The notes below the pieces were generated by a model, which saw only the letters and a program-made list of their open reading frames with translations, did not search any database and was not told the origin of the DNA. This document shows positions 41,301-56,300 of a stretch of DNA of 64,000 bases, piece after piece. Made by a program: the position numbers and the translations under genes. Each line of letters opens with the position of its first letter. Position 1 is the first letter of the stretch. This DNA comes from Lineus longissimus (Eukaryota; Nemertea; Pilidiophora; Heteronemertea; Lineidae), in assembly GCF_910592395.1 (NCBI RefSeq), contig NC_088322.1, positions 2,730,001 to 2,794,000 of the forward strand, written 5' to 3'.

Positions 41301-44300
41301 AAGGAACAGTCTCAAGAGTCACTCTGTGTCACCTTGCACAAGGAACAGTCTCACTCTGTGTCAACTAATACAAGGAACAGTCTCAAGAGTCACTCTGTGT
41401 CACCTACTACAAGAAACAGTCTCACTCTGTGTCACCTAGAACAAGGAACAGTCTCAAGAGTCACTCTGTATCACCTAGCACAAGGAACAGTCTCACTCTG
41501 TGTCACCTAGCACAAGGAACAGTCTCAAGAGTCACTCTGTGTCACCTAGCACAAGGAACAGTCTCACTCTGTGTCACCTAGCACAAGGAACAGTCTCAAG
41601 AGTCACTCTGTGTCACCTAGCACAAGGAACAGTCTCACTCTGTGTCACCTAACACAAGGAACAGTCTCAAGAGTCACTCTGTGTCACCTAGTACAAGGAA
41701 CAGTCTCAAGAGTCACTCTGTGTCACCTAGTACAAGGAATGGTCTCAAGAGTCACTCTGTGTCACCTAGCACAAGGAACAGTCTCAAGAGTCACTCTGTG
41801 TCACCTAGCACAAGGAACAGTCTCACTCTGTGTCGCCTAGCACAAGGAAAAGTCTCAAGAGTCACTCTGTGTCACCAAGTACAAGAAACAGTCTCACTCT
41901 GTGTCACCTAGTACAAGAAACAGTCTCAAGAGTCACTCTGTGTCACCTAGTACAAGAAACAGTCTCAAGAGTCACTCTGTGTCACCTAGCACAAGAAACT
42001 GTCTCAAGAGTCACTCTATGTCACCTAGTACAAGGAATGGTCTCAAGAGTCACTCTGTGTCACCTAGTACAAGGAATGGTCTCAAGAGTCACTCTGTGTC
42101 ACCTAGTACAAGGAATGGTCTCAAGAGTCACTCTGTGTCACCTAGCACAAGAAACTGTCTCAAGAGTCACTCTGTGTCACCTAGTACAAGGAATGGTCTC
42201 AAGAGTCACTCTGTGTCACCTAGTACAAGGAATGGTCTCAAGAGTCACTCTGTGTCACCTAGCACAAGAAACTGTATCAAGAGTCAATCTGTGTCACCTA
42301 GCACAAGGAACAGTCTCAAGAGTCACTCTGTGTCACCTAGCACAAGAAACTGTCTCAAGAGTCACTCTGTGTCACCTAGTACAAGGAATGGTCTCAAGAG
42401 TCACTCTGTGTCACCTAGTACAAGGAATGGTCTCAAGAGTCACTCTGTGTCACCTAGTACAAGGAATGGTCTCAAGAGTCACTCTGTGTCACCCAGCACA
42501 AGAAACTGTCTCAAGAGTCACTCTGTGTCACCTAGTACAAGGAATGGTCTCAAGAGTCACTCTGTGTTACCTAGTTCAAGGAATGGTCTCAAGAGTCACT
42601 CTGTGTCACCTAGCACAAGAAACTGTCTAAAGAGTCACTCTGTGTCACCTAGTACAAGGAATGGTCTCAAGAGTCACTCTGTGTCACCTAGTACAAGGAA
42701 CAGTCTCAAGAGTCACTCTGTGACACCTAGTACAAGGAACAGTCTCACTCTGTGTCACCTAGCACAAGGAACAGTCTCAAGAGTCACTCTGTGTCACCTA
42801 GTACAAGCAACAATCTCACTCTGTGTCACCTAGCACAAGAAACAGTCTCAAGAGTCACTCTGTGTCACCTAGTACAAGGAACAGTCTCAAGAGTCACTCT
42901 GTGTCACCTAGCACAAGAAACTGTCTCAAGAGTCACTCTGTGTCACCTAGTACAAGGAATGGTCTCAAGAGTCACTCTGTGTCACCTAGTACAAGGAATG
43001 GTCTCAAGAGTCACTCTGTGTCACCTAGTACAAGGAATGGTCTCAAGAGTCACTCTGTGTCACCCAGCACAAGAAACTGTCTCAAGAGTCACTCTGTGTC
43101 ACCTAGTACAAGGAATGGTCTCAAGAGTCACTCTGTGTTACCTAGTTCAAGGAATGGTCTCAAGAGTCACTCTGTGTCACCTAGCACAAGAAACTGTATA
43201 AAGAGTCACTCTGTGTCACCTAGTACAAGGAATGGTCTCAAGAGTCACTCTGTGTCACCTAGTACAAGGAACAGTCTCAAGAGTCACTCTGTGACACCTA
43301 GTACAAGGAACAGTCTCACTCTGTGTCACCTAGCACAAGGAACAGTCTCAAGAGTCACTCTGTGTCACCTAGTACAAGGAACAATCTCACTCTGTGTCAC
43401 CTAGCACAAGAAACAGTCTCAAGAGTCACTCTGTGTCACCTAGTACAAGGAACAGTCTCAAGAGTCACTCTGTGTCACCTAGTACAAGGAACAGTCTCAC
43501 TCTGTGTCACCTAGCACAAGGAACAGTCTCACTCTGTGTCACCTAGCACAAGGAACAGTCTCACTCTGTGTCACCAAACACAAGGAACAGTCTCAAGAGT
43601 CACTCTGTGTCACCTAGCACAAGGAACAGTCTCACTCTGTGTCACCTAGCACAAGGAACAGTCTCAAGAGTCACTCTGTGTCACCTAGTACAAGGAATGG
43701 TCTCAAGAGTCACTCTGTGTCACCTAGCACAAGGAACAGTCTCAAGAGTCACTCTGTGTCACCTAGCACAAGGAACAGTCTCACTCTGTGTCGCCTAGCA
43801 CAAGGAAAAGTCTCAAGAGTCACTCTATGTCACCTAGTACAAGAAACAGTCTCACTCTGTGTCACCTAGTACAACAAACAGTCTCAAGAGTCACTCTGTG
43901 TCACCTAGTACAAGGAATGGTCTCAAGAGTCACTCTGTGTCACCTAGCACAAGAAACTGTCTCAAGAGTCACTCTGTGTCACCTAGTACAAGGAATGGTC
44001 TCAAGAGTCACTCTGTGTCACCTAGTACAAGGAATGGTCTCAAGAGTCACTCTGTGTCACCTAGCACAAGAAACTGTATCAAGAGTCAATCTGTGTCACC
44101 TAGCACAAGGAACAGTCTCAAGAGTCACTCTGTGTCACCTAGCACAAGAAACTGTCTCAAGAGTCACTCTGTGTCACCTAGTACAAGGAATGGTCTCAAG
44201 AGTCACTCTGTGTCACCTAGTACAAGGAATGGTCTCAAGAGTCACTCTGTGTCACCCAGCACAAGAAACTGTCTCAAGAGTCACTCTGTGTCACCTAGTA

Positions 44301-47300
44301 CAAGGAATGGTCTCAAGAGTCACTCTGTGTTACCTAGTTCAAGGAATGGTCTCAAGAGTCACTCTGTGTCACCTAGCACAAGAAACTGTCTAAAGAGTCA
44401 CTCTGTGTCACCTAGTACAAGGAATGGTCTCAAGAGTCACTCTGTGTCACCTAGTACAAGGAACAGCCTCAAGAGTCACTCTGTGACACCTAGTACAAGG
44501 AACAGTCTCACTCTGTGTCACCTAGCACAAGGAACAGTCTCAAGAGTCACTCTGTGTCACCTAGTACAAGCAACAATCTCACTCTGTGTCACCTAGCACA
44601 AGAAACAGTCTCAAGAGTCACTCTGTGTCACCTAGTACAAGGAACAGTCTCAAGAGTCACTCTGTGTCACCTAGCACAAGAAACTGTCTCAAGAGTCACT
44701 CTGTGTCACCTAGTACAAGGAATGGTCTCAAGAGTCACTCTGTGTCACCTAGTACAAGGAATGGTCTCAAGAGTCACTCTGTGTCACCCAGCACAAGAAA
44801 CTGTCTCAAGAGTCACTCTGTGTCACCTAGTACAAGGAATGGTCTCAAGAGTCACTCTGTGTTACCTAGTTCAAGGAATGGTCTCAAGAGTCACTCTGTG
44901 TCACCTAGCACAAGAAACTGTCTAAAGAGTCACTCTGTGTCACCTAGTACAAGGAATGGTCTCAAGAGTCACTCTGTGTCACCTAGTACAAGGAACAGTC
45001 TCAAGAGTCACTCTGTGACACCTAGTACAAGGAACAGTCTCACTCTGTGTCACCTAGCACAAGGAACAGTCTCAAGAGTCACTCTGTGTCACCTAGTACA
45101 AGGAACAATCTCACTATGTGTCACCTAGCACAAGAAACAGTCTCAAGAGTCACTCTGTGTCACCTAGTACAAGGAACAGTCTCAAGAGTCACTCTGTGTC
45201 ACCTAGTACAAGGAACAGTCTCACTCTGTGTCACCTAGCACAAGGAACAGTCTCACTCTGTGTCACCTAGCACAAGGAACAGTCTCAAGAGTCACTCTGT
45301 GTCACCTAGCACAAGGAACAGTCTCAAGAGTCACTCTGTGTCACCTAGTACAAGAAACAGTCTCACTCTGTGTCACCTAGCACAAGGAACAGTTTCAAGA
45401 GTCACTCTGTGTCACCTAGCACAAGGAACAGTCTCACTCTGTGTCACCAAACACAAGGAACAGTCTCAAGAGTCACTCTGTGTCACCTAGCACAAGGAAC
45501 AGTCTCACTCTGTGTCACCTAGCACAAGGAACAGTCTCAAGAGTCACTCTGTGTCACCTAGTACAAGGAATGGTCTCAAGAGTCACTCTGTGTCACCTAG
45601 CACAAGGAACAGTCTCACTCTGTGTCGCCTAGCACAAGGAAAAGTCTCAAGAGTCACTCTATGTCACCTAGTACAAGAAACAGTCTCACTCTGTGTCACC
45701 TAGTACAACAAACAGTCTCAAGAGTCACTCTGAGTAACCTAGTACAAGAAACAGTCTCAAGAGTCACTCTGTGTCACCTAGCACAAGAAACAGTCTCAAG
45801 AGTCACTCTGTGTCACCTAGTACAAGGAATGGTCTCAAGAGTCACTCTGTGTCACCTAGTACAAGGAATGGTCTCAAGAGTCACTCTGTGTCACCTAGCA
45901 CAAGAAACGGTCTCAAGAGTCACTCTGTGTCACCTAGTACAAGGAATGGTCTCAAGAGTCACTCTGTGTCACCTAGTACAAGGAATGGTCTCAAGAGTCA
46001 CTCTGTGTCACCTAGCACAAGAAACTGTCTCAAGAGTCACTCTGTGTCACCTAGTACAAGGAATGGTCTCAAGAGTCACTCTGTGTCACCTAGTACAAGG
46101 AATGGTCTCAAGAGTCACTCTGTGTCACCTAGCACAAGAAACTGTATCAAGAGTCAATCTGTGTCACCTAGCACAAGGAACAGTCTCAAGAGTCACTCTG
46201 TGTCACCTAGCACAAGAAACTGTCTCAAGAGTCACTCTGTGTCACCTAGTACAAGGAATGGTCTCAAGAGTCACTCTGTGTCACCTAGTACAAGGAATGG
46301 TCTCAAGAGTCACTCTGTGTCACCTAGTACAAGGAATGGTCTCAAGAGTCACTCTGTGTCACCTAGCACAAGAAACTGTCTCAAGAGTCACTCTGTGTCA
46401 CCTAGCACAAGGAACAGTCTCACTCTGTGTCACCTAACACAAGGAACAGTCTCAAGAGTCACTTTGTGTCACCTAACACAAGGAACAGTCTCACTCTGTG
46501 TCACCTAGCACAAGGAACAGTCTCAAGAGTCACTCTGTATCACCTAGCACAAGGAACAGTCTCACTCTGTGTCACCTAACACAAGGAACAGTCTCAAGAG
46601 TCACTCTGTGTCACCTAGCACAAGGAACAGTCTCACTCTGTGTCACCTTGCACAAGGAACAGTCTCAAGAGTCACTCTGTGTCACCTAGTACAAGAAACA
46701 GTCTCACTCTGTGTCACCTAGTACAAGAAACAGTCTCACTCTGTGTCACCTAACACAAGAACCTGTCTCAAGAGTCACTCTGTGTCACCTAGTACAAGGA
46801 ACAGTCTCACACTGTCTCACCTAGCACAAGGAACAGTCTCAAGAGTCCCTCTGTGTCACTTAGTACAAGAAACAGTCTCACTCTGTGTCACCAAGTACAA
46901 GAAACAGTCTCAAGAGTCACTCTGTGTCACCTAGTACAAGAAACAGTCTCAAGAGTCACTCTGTGTCACCTAGCACAAGAAACAGTCTCAAGAGTCACTC
47001 TGTGTCACCTAGCACAAGGAACAGTCTCACTCTGTGTCGCCTAGCACAAGGAAAAGTCTCAAGAGTCACTCTATGTCACCTAGTACAAGAAACAGTCTCA
47101 CTCTGTGTCACCTAGTACAACAAACAGTCTCAAGAGTCACTCTGAGTAACCTAGTACAAGAAACAGTCTCAAGAGTCACTCTGTGTCACCTAGCACAAGA
47201 AACAGTCTCAAGAGTCACTCTGTGTCACCTAGTACAAGGAATGGTCTCAAGAGTCACTCTGTGTCACCTAGTACAAGGAATGGTCTCAAGAGTCACTCTG

Positions 47301-50300
47301 TGTCACCTAGCACAAGAAACTGTCTCAAGAGTCACTCTGTGTCACCTAGTACAAGGAATGGTCTCAAGAGTCACTCTGTGTCACCTAGTACAAGGAATGG
47401 TCTCAAGAGTCACTCTGTGTCACCTAGCACAAGAAACTGTCTCAAGAGTCACTCTGTGTCACCTAGTACAAGGAATGGTCTCAAGAGTCACTCTGTGTCA
47501 CCTAGTACAAGGAATGGTCTCAAGAGTCACTCTGTGTCACCTAGCACAAGAAACTGTATCAAGAGTCAATCTGTGTCACCTAGCACAAGGAACAGTCTCA
47601 AGAGTCACTCTGTGTCACCTAGCACAAGAAACTGTCTCAAGAGTCACTCTGTGTCACCTAGTACAAGGAATGGTCTCAAGAGTCACTCTGTGTCACCTAG
47701 TACAAGGAATGGTCTCAAGAGTCACTCTGTGTCACCTAGTACAAGGAATGGTCTCAAGAGTCACTCTGTGTCACCTAGCACAAGAAACTGTCTCAAGAGT
47801 CACTCTGTGTCACCTAGCACAAGGAACAGTCTCACTCTGTGTCACCTAACACAAGGAACAGTCTCAAGAGTCACTTTGTGTCACCTAACACAAGGAACAG
47901 TCTCACTCTGTGTCACCTAGCACAAGGAACAGTCTCAAGAGTCACTCTGTATCACCTAGCACAATGAACAGTCTCACTCTGTGTCACCTAACACAAGGAA
48001 CAGTCTCAAGAGTCACTCTGTGTCACCTAGCACAAGGAACAGTCTCACTCTGTGTCACCTTGCACAAGGAACAGTCTCAAGAGTCACTCTGTGTCACCTA
48101 GTACAAGGAACAATCTCACTCTGTGTCACCTAGCACAAGGAACAGTCTCAAGAGTCACTCTGTGTCACCTAGTACAAGGAACAGTCTCAAGAGTCACTCT
48201 GTGTCACCTAGTACAAGGAACAGTCTCACTCTGTGTCACCTACCACAAGGAACAGTCTCACTCTGTGTCACCTAGCACAAGGAACAGTCTCAAGAGTCAC
48301 TCTGTGTCACCTAGCACAAGGAACAGTCTCACTCTGTGTCACCTAACACAAGGAACAGTCTCAAGAGTCACTCTGTGTCACCTTGCACAAGGAACAGTCT
48401 CACTCTGTGTCAACTAACACAAGGAACAGTCTCAAGAGTCACTCTGTGTCACCTACTACAAGAAACAGTCTCACTCTGTGTCACCTAGCACAAGGAACAG
48501 TCTCAAGAGTCACTCTGTATCACCTAGCACAAGGAACAGTCTCACTCTGTGTCACCTAGCACAAGGAACAGTCTCAAGAGTCACTCTGTGTCACCTAGCA
48601 CAAGGAACAGTCTCACTCTGTGTCACCTAGCACAAGGAACAGTCTCAAGAGTCACTCTGTGTCACCTAGCACAAGGAACAGTCTCACTCTGTGTCACCTA
48701 ACACAAGGAACAGTCTCAAGAGTAACTCTGTGTCACCTAGTACAAGGAACAGTCTCAAGAGTCACTCTGTGTCACCTAGTACAAGGAATGGTCTCAAGAG
48801 TCACTCTGTGTCACCTAGTACAAGGAATGGTCTCACTCTGTGTCACCTAGTACAAGAAACAGTCTCAAGAGTCACTCTGTGTCACCTAGTACAAGAAACA
48901 GTCTCAAAAGTCACTCTGTGTCACCTAGCACAAGAAACTGTCTCAAGAGTCACTCTATGTCACCTAGTACAAGGAATGGTCTCAAGAGTCACTCTGTGTC
49001 ACCTAGTACAAGGAATGGTCTCAAGAGTCACTCTGTGTCACCTAGTACAAGGAATGGTCTCACTCTGTGTCACCTAGCACAAGGAACAGTCTCAAGAGTC
49101 ACTCTGTGTCACCTAGTACAAGGAATGGTCTCAAGAGTCACTCTGTGTCACCTAGCACAAGGAACAGTCTCAAGAGTCACTCTGTGTCACCTAGCACAAG
49201 GAACAGTCTCACTCTGTGTCGCCTAGCACAAGGAAAAGTCTCAAGAGTCACTCTATGTCACCTAGTACAAGAAACAGTCTCACTCTGTGTCACCTAGTAC
49301 AACAAACAGTCTCAAGAGTCACTCTGAGTAACCTAGTACAAGAAACAGTCTCAAGAGTCACTCTGTGTCACCTAGCACAAGAAACAGTCTCAAGAGTCAC
49401 TCTGTGTCACCTAGTACAAGGAATGGTCTCAAGAGTCACTCTGTGTCACCTAGTACAAGGAATGGTCTCAAGAGTCACTCTGTGTCACCTAGCACAAGAA
49501 ACTGTCTCAAGAGTCACTCTGTGTCACCTAGTACAAGGAATGGTCTCAAGAGTCACTCTGTGTCACCTAGTACAAGGAATGGTCTCAAGAGTCACTCTGT
49601 GTCACCTAGCACAAGAAACTGTCTCAAGAGTCACTCTGTGTCACCTAGTACAAGGAATGGTCTCAAGAGTCACTCTGTGTCACCTAGTACAAGGAATGGT
49701 CTCAAGAGTCACTCTGTGTCACCTAGCACAAGAAACTGTATCAAGAGTCAATCTGTGTCACCTAGCACAAGGAACAGTCTCAAGAGTCACTCTGTGTCAC
49801 CTAGCACAAGAAACTGTCTCAAGAGTCACTCTGTGTCACCTAGTACAAGGAATGGTCTCAAGAGTCACTCTGTGTCACCTAGTACAAGGAATGGTCTCAA
49901 GAGTCACTCTGTGTCACCTAGTACAAGGAATGGTCTCAAGAGTCACTCTGTGTCACCTAGCACAAGAAACTGTCTCAAGAGTCACTCTGTGTCACCTAGC
50001 ACAAGGAACAGTCTCACTCTGTGTCACCTAACACAAGGAACAGTCTCAAGAGTCACTTTGTGTCACCTAACACAAGGAACAGTCTCACTCTGTGTCACCT
50101 AGCACAAGGAACAGTCTCAAGAGTCACTCTGTATCACCTAGCACAAGGAACAGTCTCACTCTGTGTCACCTAACACAAGGAACAGTCTCAAGAGTCACTC
50201 TGTGTCACCAAGCACAAGGAACAGTCTCACTCTGTGTCACCTTGCACAAGGAACAGTCTCAAGAGTCACTCTGTGTCACCTAGTACAAGAAACAGTCTCA

Positions 50301-53300
50301 CTCTGTGTCACCTAGTACAAGAAACAGTCTCAAGAGTCACTCTGTGTCACCAAGCACAAGAAACAGTCTCAAGAGTCACTCTGTGTCACCTAGTACAAGA
50401 AACAGTCTCACTCTGTGTCACCTAACACAAGAACCTGTCTCAAGAGTCACTCTGTGTCACCTAGTACAAGGAACAGTCTCACTCTGTCTCACCTAGCACA
50501 AGGAACAGTCTCAAGAGTCCCTCTGTGTCACCTAGTACAAGAAACAGTCTCACTCTGTGTCACCAAGTACAAGAAACAGTCTCAAGAGTCACTCTGTGTC
50601 ACCTAGTACAAGAAACAGTCTCAAGAGTCACTCTGTGTCACCTAGCACAAGAAACAGTCTCAAGAGTCACTCTGTGTCACCTAGCACAAGGAACAGTCTC
50701 ACTCTGTGTCGCCTAGCACAAGGAAAAGTCTCAAGAGTCACTCTATGTCACCTAGTACAAGAAACAGTCTCACTCTGTGTCACCTAGTACAACAAACAGT
50801 CTCAAGAGTCACTCTGAGTAACCTAGTACAAGAAACAGTCTCAAGAGTCACTCTGTGTCACCTAGCACAAGAAACAGTCTCAAGAGTCACTCTGTGTCAC
50901 CTAGTACAAGGAATGGTCTCAAGAGTCACTCTGTGTCACCTAGTACAAGGAATGGTCTCAAGAGTCACTCTGTGTCACCTAGCACAAGAAACTGTATCAA
51001 GAGTCAATCTGTGTCACCTAGCACAAGGAACAGTCTCAAGAGTCACTCTGTGTCACCTAGCACAAGAAACTGTCTCAAGAGTCACTCTGTGTCACCTAGT
51101 ACAAGGAATGGTCTCAAGAGTCACTCTGTGTCACCTAGTACAAGGAATGGTCTCAAGAGTCACTCTGTGTCACCTAGTACAAGGAATGGTCTCAAGAGTC
51201 ACTCTGTGTCACCTAGCACAAGAAACTGTCTCAAGAGTCACTCTGTGTCACCTAGCACAAGGAACAGTCTCACTCTGTGTCACCTAGTACAAGAAACAGT
51301 CTCAAGAGTCACTTTGTGTCACCTAACACAAGGAACAGTCTCACTCTGTGTCACCTAGCACAAGGAACAGTCTCAAGAGTCACTCTGTATCACCTAGCAC
51401 AAGGAACAGTCTCACTCTGTGTCACCTAACACAAGGAACAGTCTCAAGAGTCACTCTGTGTCACCAAGCACAAGGAACAGTCTCACTCTGTGTCACCTTG
51501 CACAAGGAACAGTCTCAAGAGTCACTCTGTGTCACCTAGTACAAGAAACAGTCTCACTCTGTGTCACCTAGTACAAGAAACAGTCTCAAGAGTCACTCTG
51601 TGTCACCAAGCACAAGAAACAGTCTCAAGAGTCACTCTGTGTCACCTAGTACAAGAAACAGTCTCACTCTGTGTCACCTAACACAAGAACCTGTCTCAAG
51701 AGTCACTCTGTGTCACCTAGTACAAGGAACAGTCTCACTCTGTCTCACCTAGCACAAGGAACAGTCTCAAGAGTCCCTCTGTGTCACCTAGTACAAGAAA
51801 CAGTCTCACTCTGTGTCACCTAGTACAAGAAACAGTCTCAAGAGTCACTCTGTGTCACCTAGTACAAGAAACAGTCTCAAGAGTCACTCTGTGTCACCTA
51901 GCACAAGAAACAGTCTCAAGAGTCACTCTGTGTCACCTAGCACAAGGAACAGTCTCACTCTGTGTCGCCTAGCACAAGGAAAAGTCTCAAGAGTCACTCT
52001 ATGTCACCTAGTACAAGAAACAGTCTCACTCTGTGTCACCTAGTACAACAAACAGTCTCAAGAGTCACTCTGAGTAACCTAGTACAAGAAACAGTCTCAA
52101 GAGTCACTCTGTGTCACCTAGCACAAGAAACAGTCTCAAGAGTCACTCTGTGTCACCTAGTACAAGGAATGGTCTCAAGAGTCACTCTGTGTCACCTAGT
52201 ACAAGGAATGGTCTCAAGAGTCACTCTGTGTCACCTAGCACAAGAAACTGTCTCAAGAGTCACTCTGTGTCACCTAGTACAAGGAATGGTCTCAAGAGTC
52301 ACTCTGTGTCACCTAGTACAAGGAATGGTCTCAAGAGTCACTCTGTGTCACCTAGCACAAGAAACTGTCTCAAGAGTCACTCTGTGTCACCTAGTACAAG
52401 GAATGGTCTCAAGAGTCACTCTGTGTCACCTAGTACAAGGAATGGTCTCAAGAGTCACTCTGTGTCACCTAGCACAAGAAACTGTATCAAGAGTCAATCT
52501 GTGTCACCTAGCACAAGGAACAGTCTCAAGAGTCACTCTGTGTCACCTAGCACAAGAAACTGTCTCAAGAGTCACTCTGTGTCACCTAGTACAAGGAATG
52601 GTCTCAAGAGTCACTCTGTGTCACCTAGTACAAGGAATGGTCTCAAGAGTCACTCTGTGTCACCTAGTACAAGGAATGGTCTCAAGAGTCACTCTGTGTC
52701 ACCTAGCACAAGAAACTGTCTCAAGAGTCACTCTGTGTCACCTAGCACAAGGAACAGTCTCACTCTGTGTCACCTAACACAAGGAACAGTCTCAAGAGTC
52801 ACTCTGTGTCACCTAACACAAGGAACAGTCTCACTCTGTGTCACCTAGCACAAGGAACAGTCTCAAGAGTCACTCTGTATCACCTAGCACAAGGAACAGT
52901 CTCACTCTGTGTCACCTAACACAAGGAACAGTCTCAAGAGTCACTCTGTGTCACCTAGCACAAGGAACAGTCTCACTCTGTGTCACCTAGCACAAGGAAC
53001 AGTCTCAAGAGTCACTCTGTGTCACCTAGTACAAGGAACAATCTCACTCTGTGTCACCTAGCACAAGGAACAGTCTCAAGAGTCACTCTGTGTCACCTAG
53101 TACAAGGAACGGTCTCAAGAGTCACTCTGTGTCACCTAGTACAAGGAACAGTCTCACTCTGTGTCACCTACCACAAGGAACAGTCTCACTCTGTGTCACC
53201 TAGCACAAGGAACAGTCTCAAGAGTCACTCTGTGTCACCTAGCACAAGGAACAGTCTCACTCTGTGTCACCTAACACAAGGAACAGTCTCAAGAGTCACT

Positions 53301-56300
53301 CTGTGTCACCTTGCACAAGGAACAGTCTCACTCTGTGTCAACTAACACAAGGAACAGTCTCAAGAGTCACTCTGTGTCACCTACTACAAGAAACAGTCTC
53401 ACTCTGTGTCACCTAGCACAAGGAACAGTCTCAAGAGTCACTCTGTATCACCTAGCACAAGGAACAGTCTCACTCTGTGTCACCTAGCACAAGGAACAGT
53501 CTCAAGAGTCACTCTGTGTCACCTAGCACAAGGAACAATCTCACTCTGTGTCACCTAGCACAAGGAACAGTCTCAAGAGTCACTCTGTGTCACCTAGCAC
53601 AAGGAACAGTCTCACTCTGTGTCACCTAACACAAGGAACAGTCTCAAGAGTCACTCTGTGTCACCTAGTACAAGGAACAGTCTCAAGAGTCACTCTGTGT
53701 CACCTAGTACAAGGAATGGTCTCAAGAGTCACTCTGTGTCACCTAGCACAAGGAAGAGTCTCAAGAGTCACTCTGTGTCACCTAGCACAAGGAACAGTCT
53801 CACTCTGTGTCGCCTAGCACAAGGAAAAGTCTCAAGAGTCACTCTGTGTCACCAAGTACAAGAAACAGTCTCACTCTGTGTCACCTAGTACAAGAAACAG
53901 TCTCAAGAGTCACTCTGTGTCACCTAGTACAAGAAACAGTCTCAAAAGTCACTCTGTGTCACCTAGCACAAGAAACTGTCTCAAGAGTCACTCTATGTCA
54001 CCTAGTACAAGGAATGGTCTCAAGAGTCACTCTGTGTCACCTAGTACAAGGAATGGTCTCAAGAGTCACTCTGTGTCACCTAGTACAAGGAATGGTCTCA
54101 AGAGTCACTCTGTGTCACCTAGCACAAGAAACTGTCTCAAGAGTCACTCTGTGTCACCTAGTACAAGGAATGGTCTCAAGAGTCACTCTGTGTCACCTAG
54201 TACAAGGAATGGTCTCAAGAGTCACTCTGTGTCACCTAGCACAAGAAACTGTATCAAGAGTCAATCTGTGTCACCTAGCACAAGGAACAGTCTCAAGAGT
54301 CACTCTGTGTCACCTAGCACCAGAAACTGTCTCAAGAGTCACTCTGTGTCACCTAGTACAAGGAATGGTCTCAAGAGTCACTCTGTGTCACCTAGTACAA
54401 GGAATGGTCTCAAGAGTCACTCTGTGTCACCTAGTACAAGGAATGGTCTCAAGAGTCACTCTGTGTCACCCAGCACAAGAAACTGTCTCAAGAGTCACTC
54501 TGTGTCACCTAGTACAAGGAATGGTCTCAAGAGTCACTCTGTGTTACCTAGTTCAAGGAATGGTCTCAAGAGTCACTCTGTGTCACCTAGCACAAGAAAC
54601 TGTCTAAAGAGTCACTCTGTGTCACCTAGTACAAGGAATGGTCTCAAGAGTCACTCTGTGTCACCTAGTACAAGGAACAGTCTCAAGAGTCACTCTGTGA
54701 CACCTAGTACAAGGAACAGTCTCACTCTGTGTCACCTAGCACAAGGAACAGTCTCAAGAGTCACCCTGTGTCACCTAGTACAAGGAACAATCTCACTCTG
54801 TGTCACCTAGCACAAGAAACAGTCTCAAGAGTCACTCTGTGTCACCTAGTACAAGGAACAGTCTCAAGAGTCACTCTGTGTCACCTAGTACAAGGAACAG
54901 TCTCACTCTGTGTCACCTAGCACAAGGAACAGTCTCACTCTGTGTCACCTAGCACAAGGAACAGTCTCAAGAGTCACTCTGTGTCACCTAGCACAAGGAA
55001 CAGTCTCAAGAGTCACTCTGTGTCACCTAGTACAAGAAACAGTCTCACTCTGTGTCACCTAGCACAAGGAACAGTCTCAAGAGTCACTCTGTGTCACCTA
55101 GCACAAGGAACAGTCTCACTCTGTGTCACCAAACACAAGGAACAGTCTCAAGAGTCACTCTGTGTCACCTAGCACAAGGAACAGTCTCACTCTGTGTCAC
55201 CTAGCACAAGGAACAGTCTCAAGAGTCACTCTGTGTCACCTAGTACAAGGAATGGTCTCAAGAGTCACTCTGTGTCACCTAGCACAAGGAACAGTCTCAA
55301 GAGTCACTCTGTGTCACCTAGCACAAGGAACAGTCTCACTCTGTGTCGCCTAGCACAAGGAAAAGTCTCAAGAGTCACTCTATGTCACCTAGTACAAGAA
55401 ACAGTCTCACTCTGTGTCACCTAGTACAACAAACAGTCTCAAGAGTCACTCTGAGTAACCTAGTACAAGAAACAGTCTCAAGAGTCACTCTGTGTCACCT
55501 AGCACAAGAAACAGTCTCAAGAGTCACTCTGTGTCACCTAGTACAAGGAATGGTCTCAAGAGTCACTCTGTGTCACCTAGTACAAGGAATGGTCTCAAGA
55601 GTCACTCTGTGTCACCTAGCACAAGAAACTGTCTCAAGAGTCACTCTGTGTCACCTAGTACAAGGAATGGTCTCAAGAGTCACTCTGTGTCACCTAGTAC
55701 AAGGAATGGTCTCAAGAGTCACTCTGTGTCACCTAGCACAAGAAACTGTCTCAAGAGTCACTCTGTGTCACCTAGTACAAGGAATGGTCTCAAGAGTCAC
55801 TCTGTGTCACCTAGTACAAGGAATGGTCTCAAGAGTCACTCTGTGTCACCTAGCACAAGAAACTGTATCAAGAGTCAATCTGTGTCACCTAGCACAAGGA
55901 ACAGTCTCAAGAGTCACTCTGTGTCACCTAGCACAAGAAACTGTCTCAAGAGTCACTCTGTGTCACCTAGTACAAGGAATGGTCTCAAAAGTCACTCTGT
56001 GTCACCTAGTACAAGGAATGGTCTCAAGAGTCACTCTGTGTCACCTAGTACAAGGAATGGTCTCAAGAGTCACTCTGTGTCACCTAGCACCAGAAACTGT
56101 CTCAAGAGTCACTCTGTGTCACCTAGCACAAGGAACAGTCTCACTCTGTGTCACCTAACACAAGGAACAGTCTCAAGAGTCACTTTGTGTCACCTAACAC
56201 AAGGAACAGTCTCACTCTGTGTCACCTAGCACAAGGAACAGTCTCAAGAGTCACTCTGTATCACCTAGCACAAGGAACAGTCTCACTCTGTGTCACCTAA

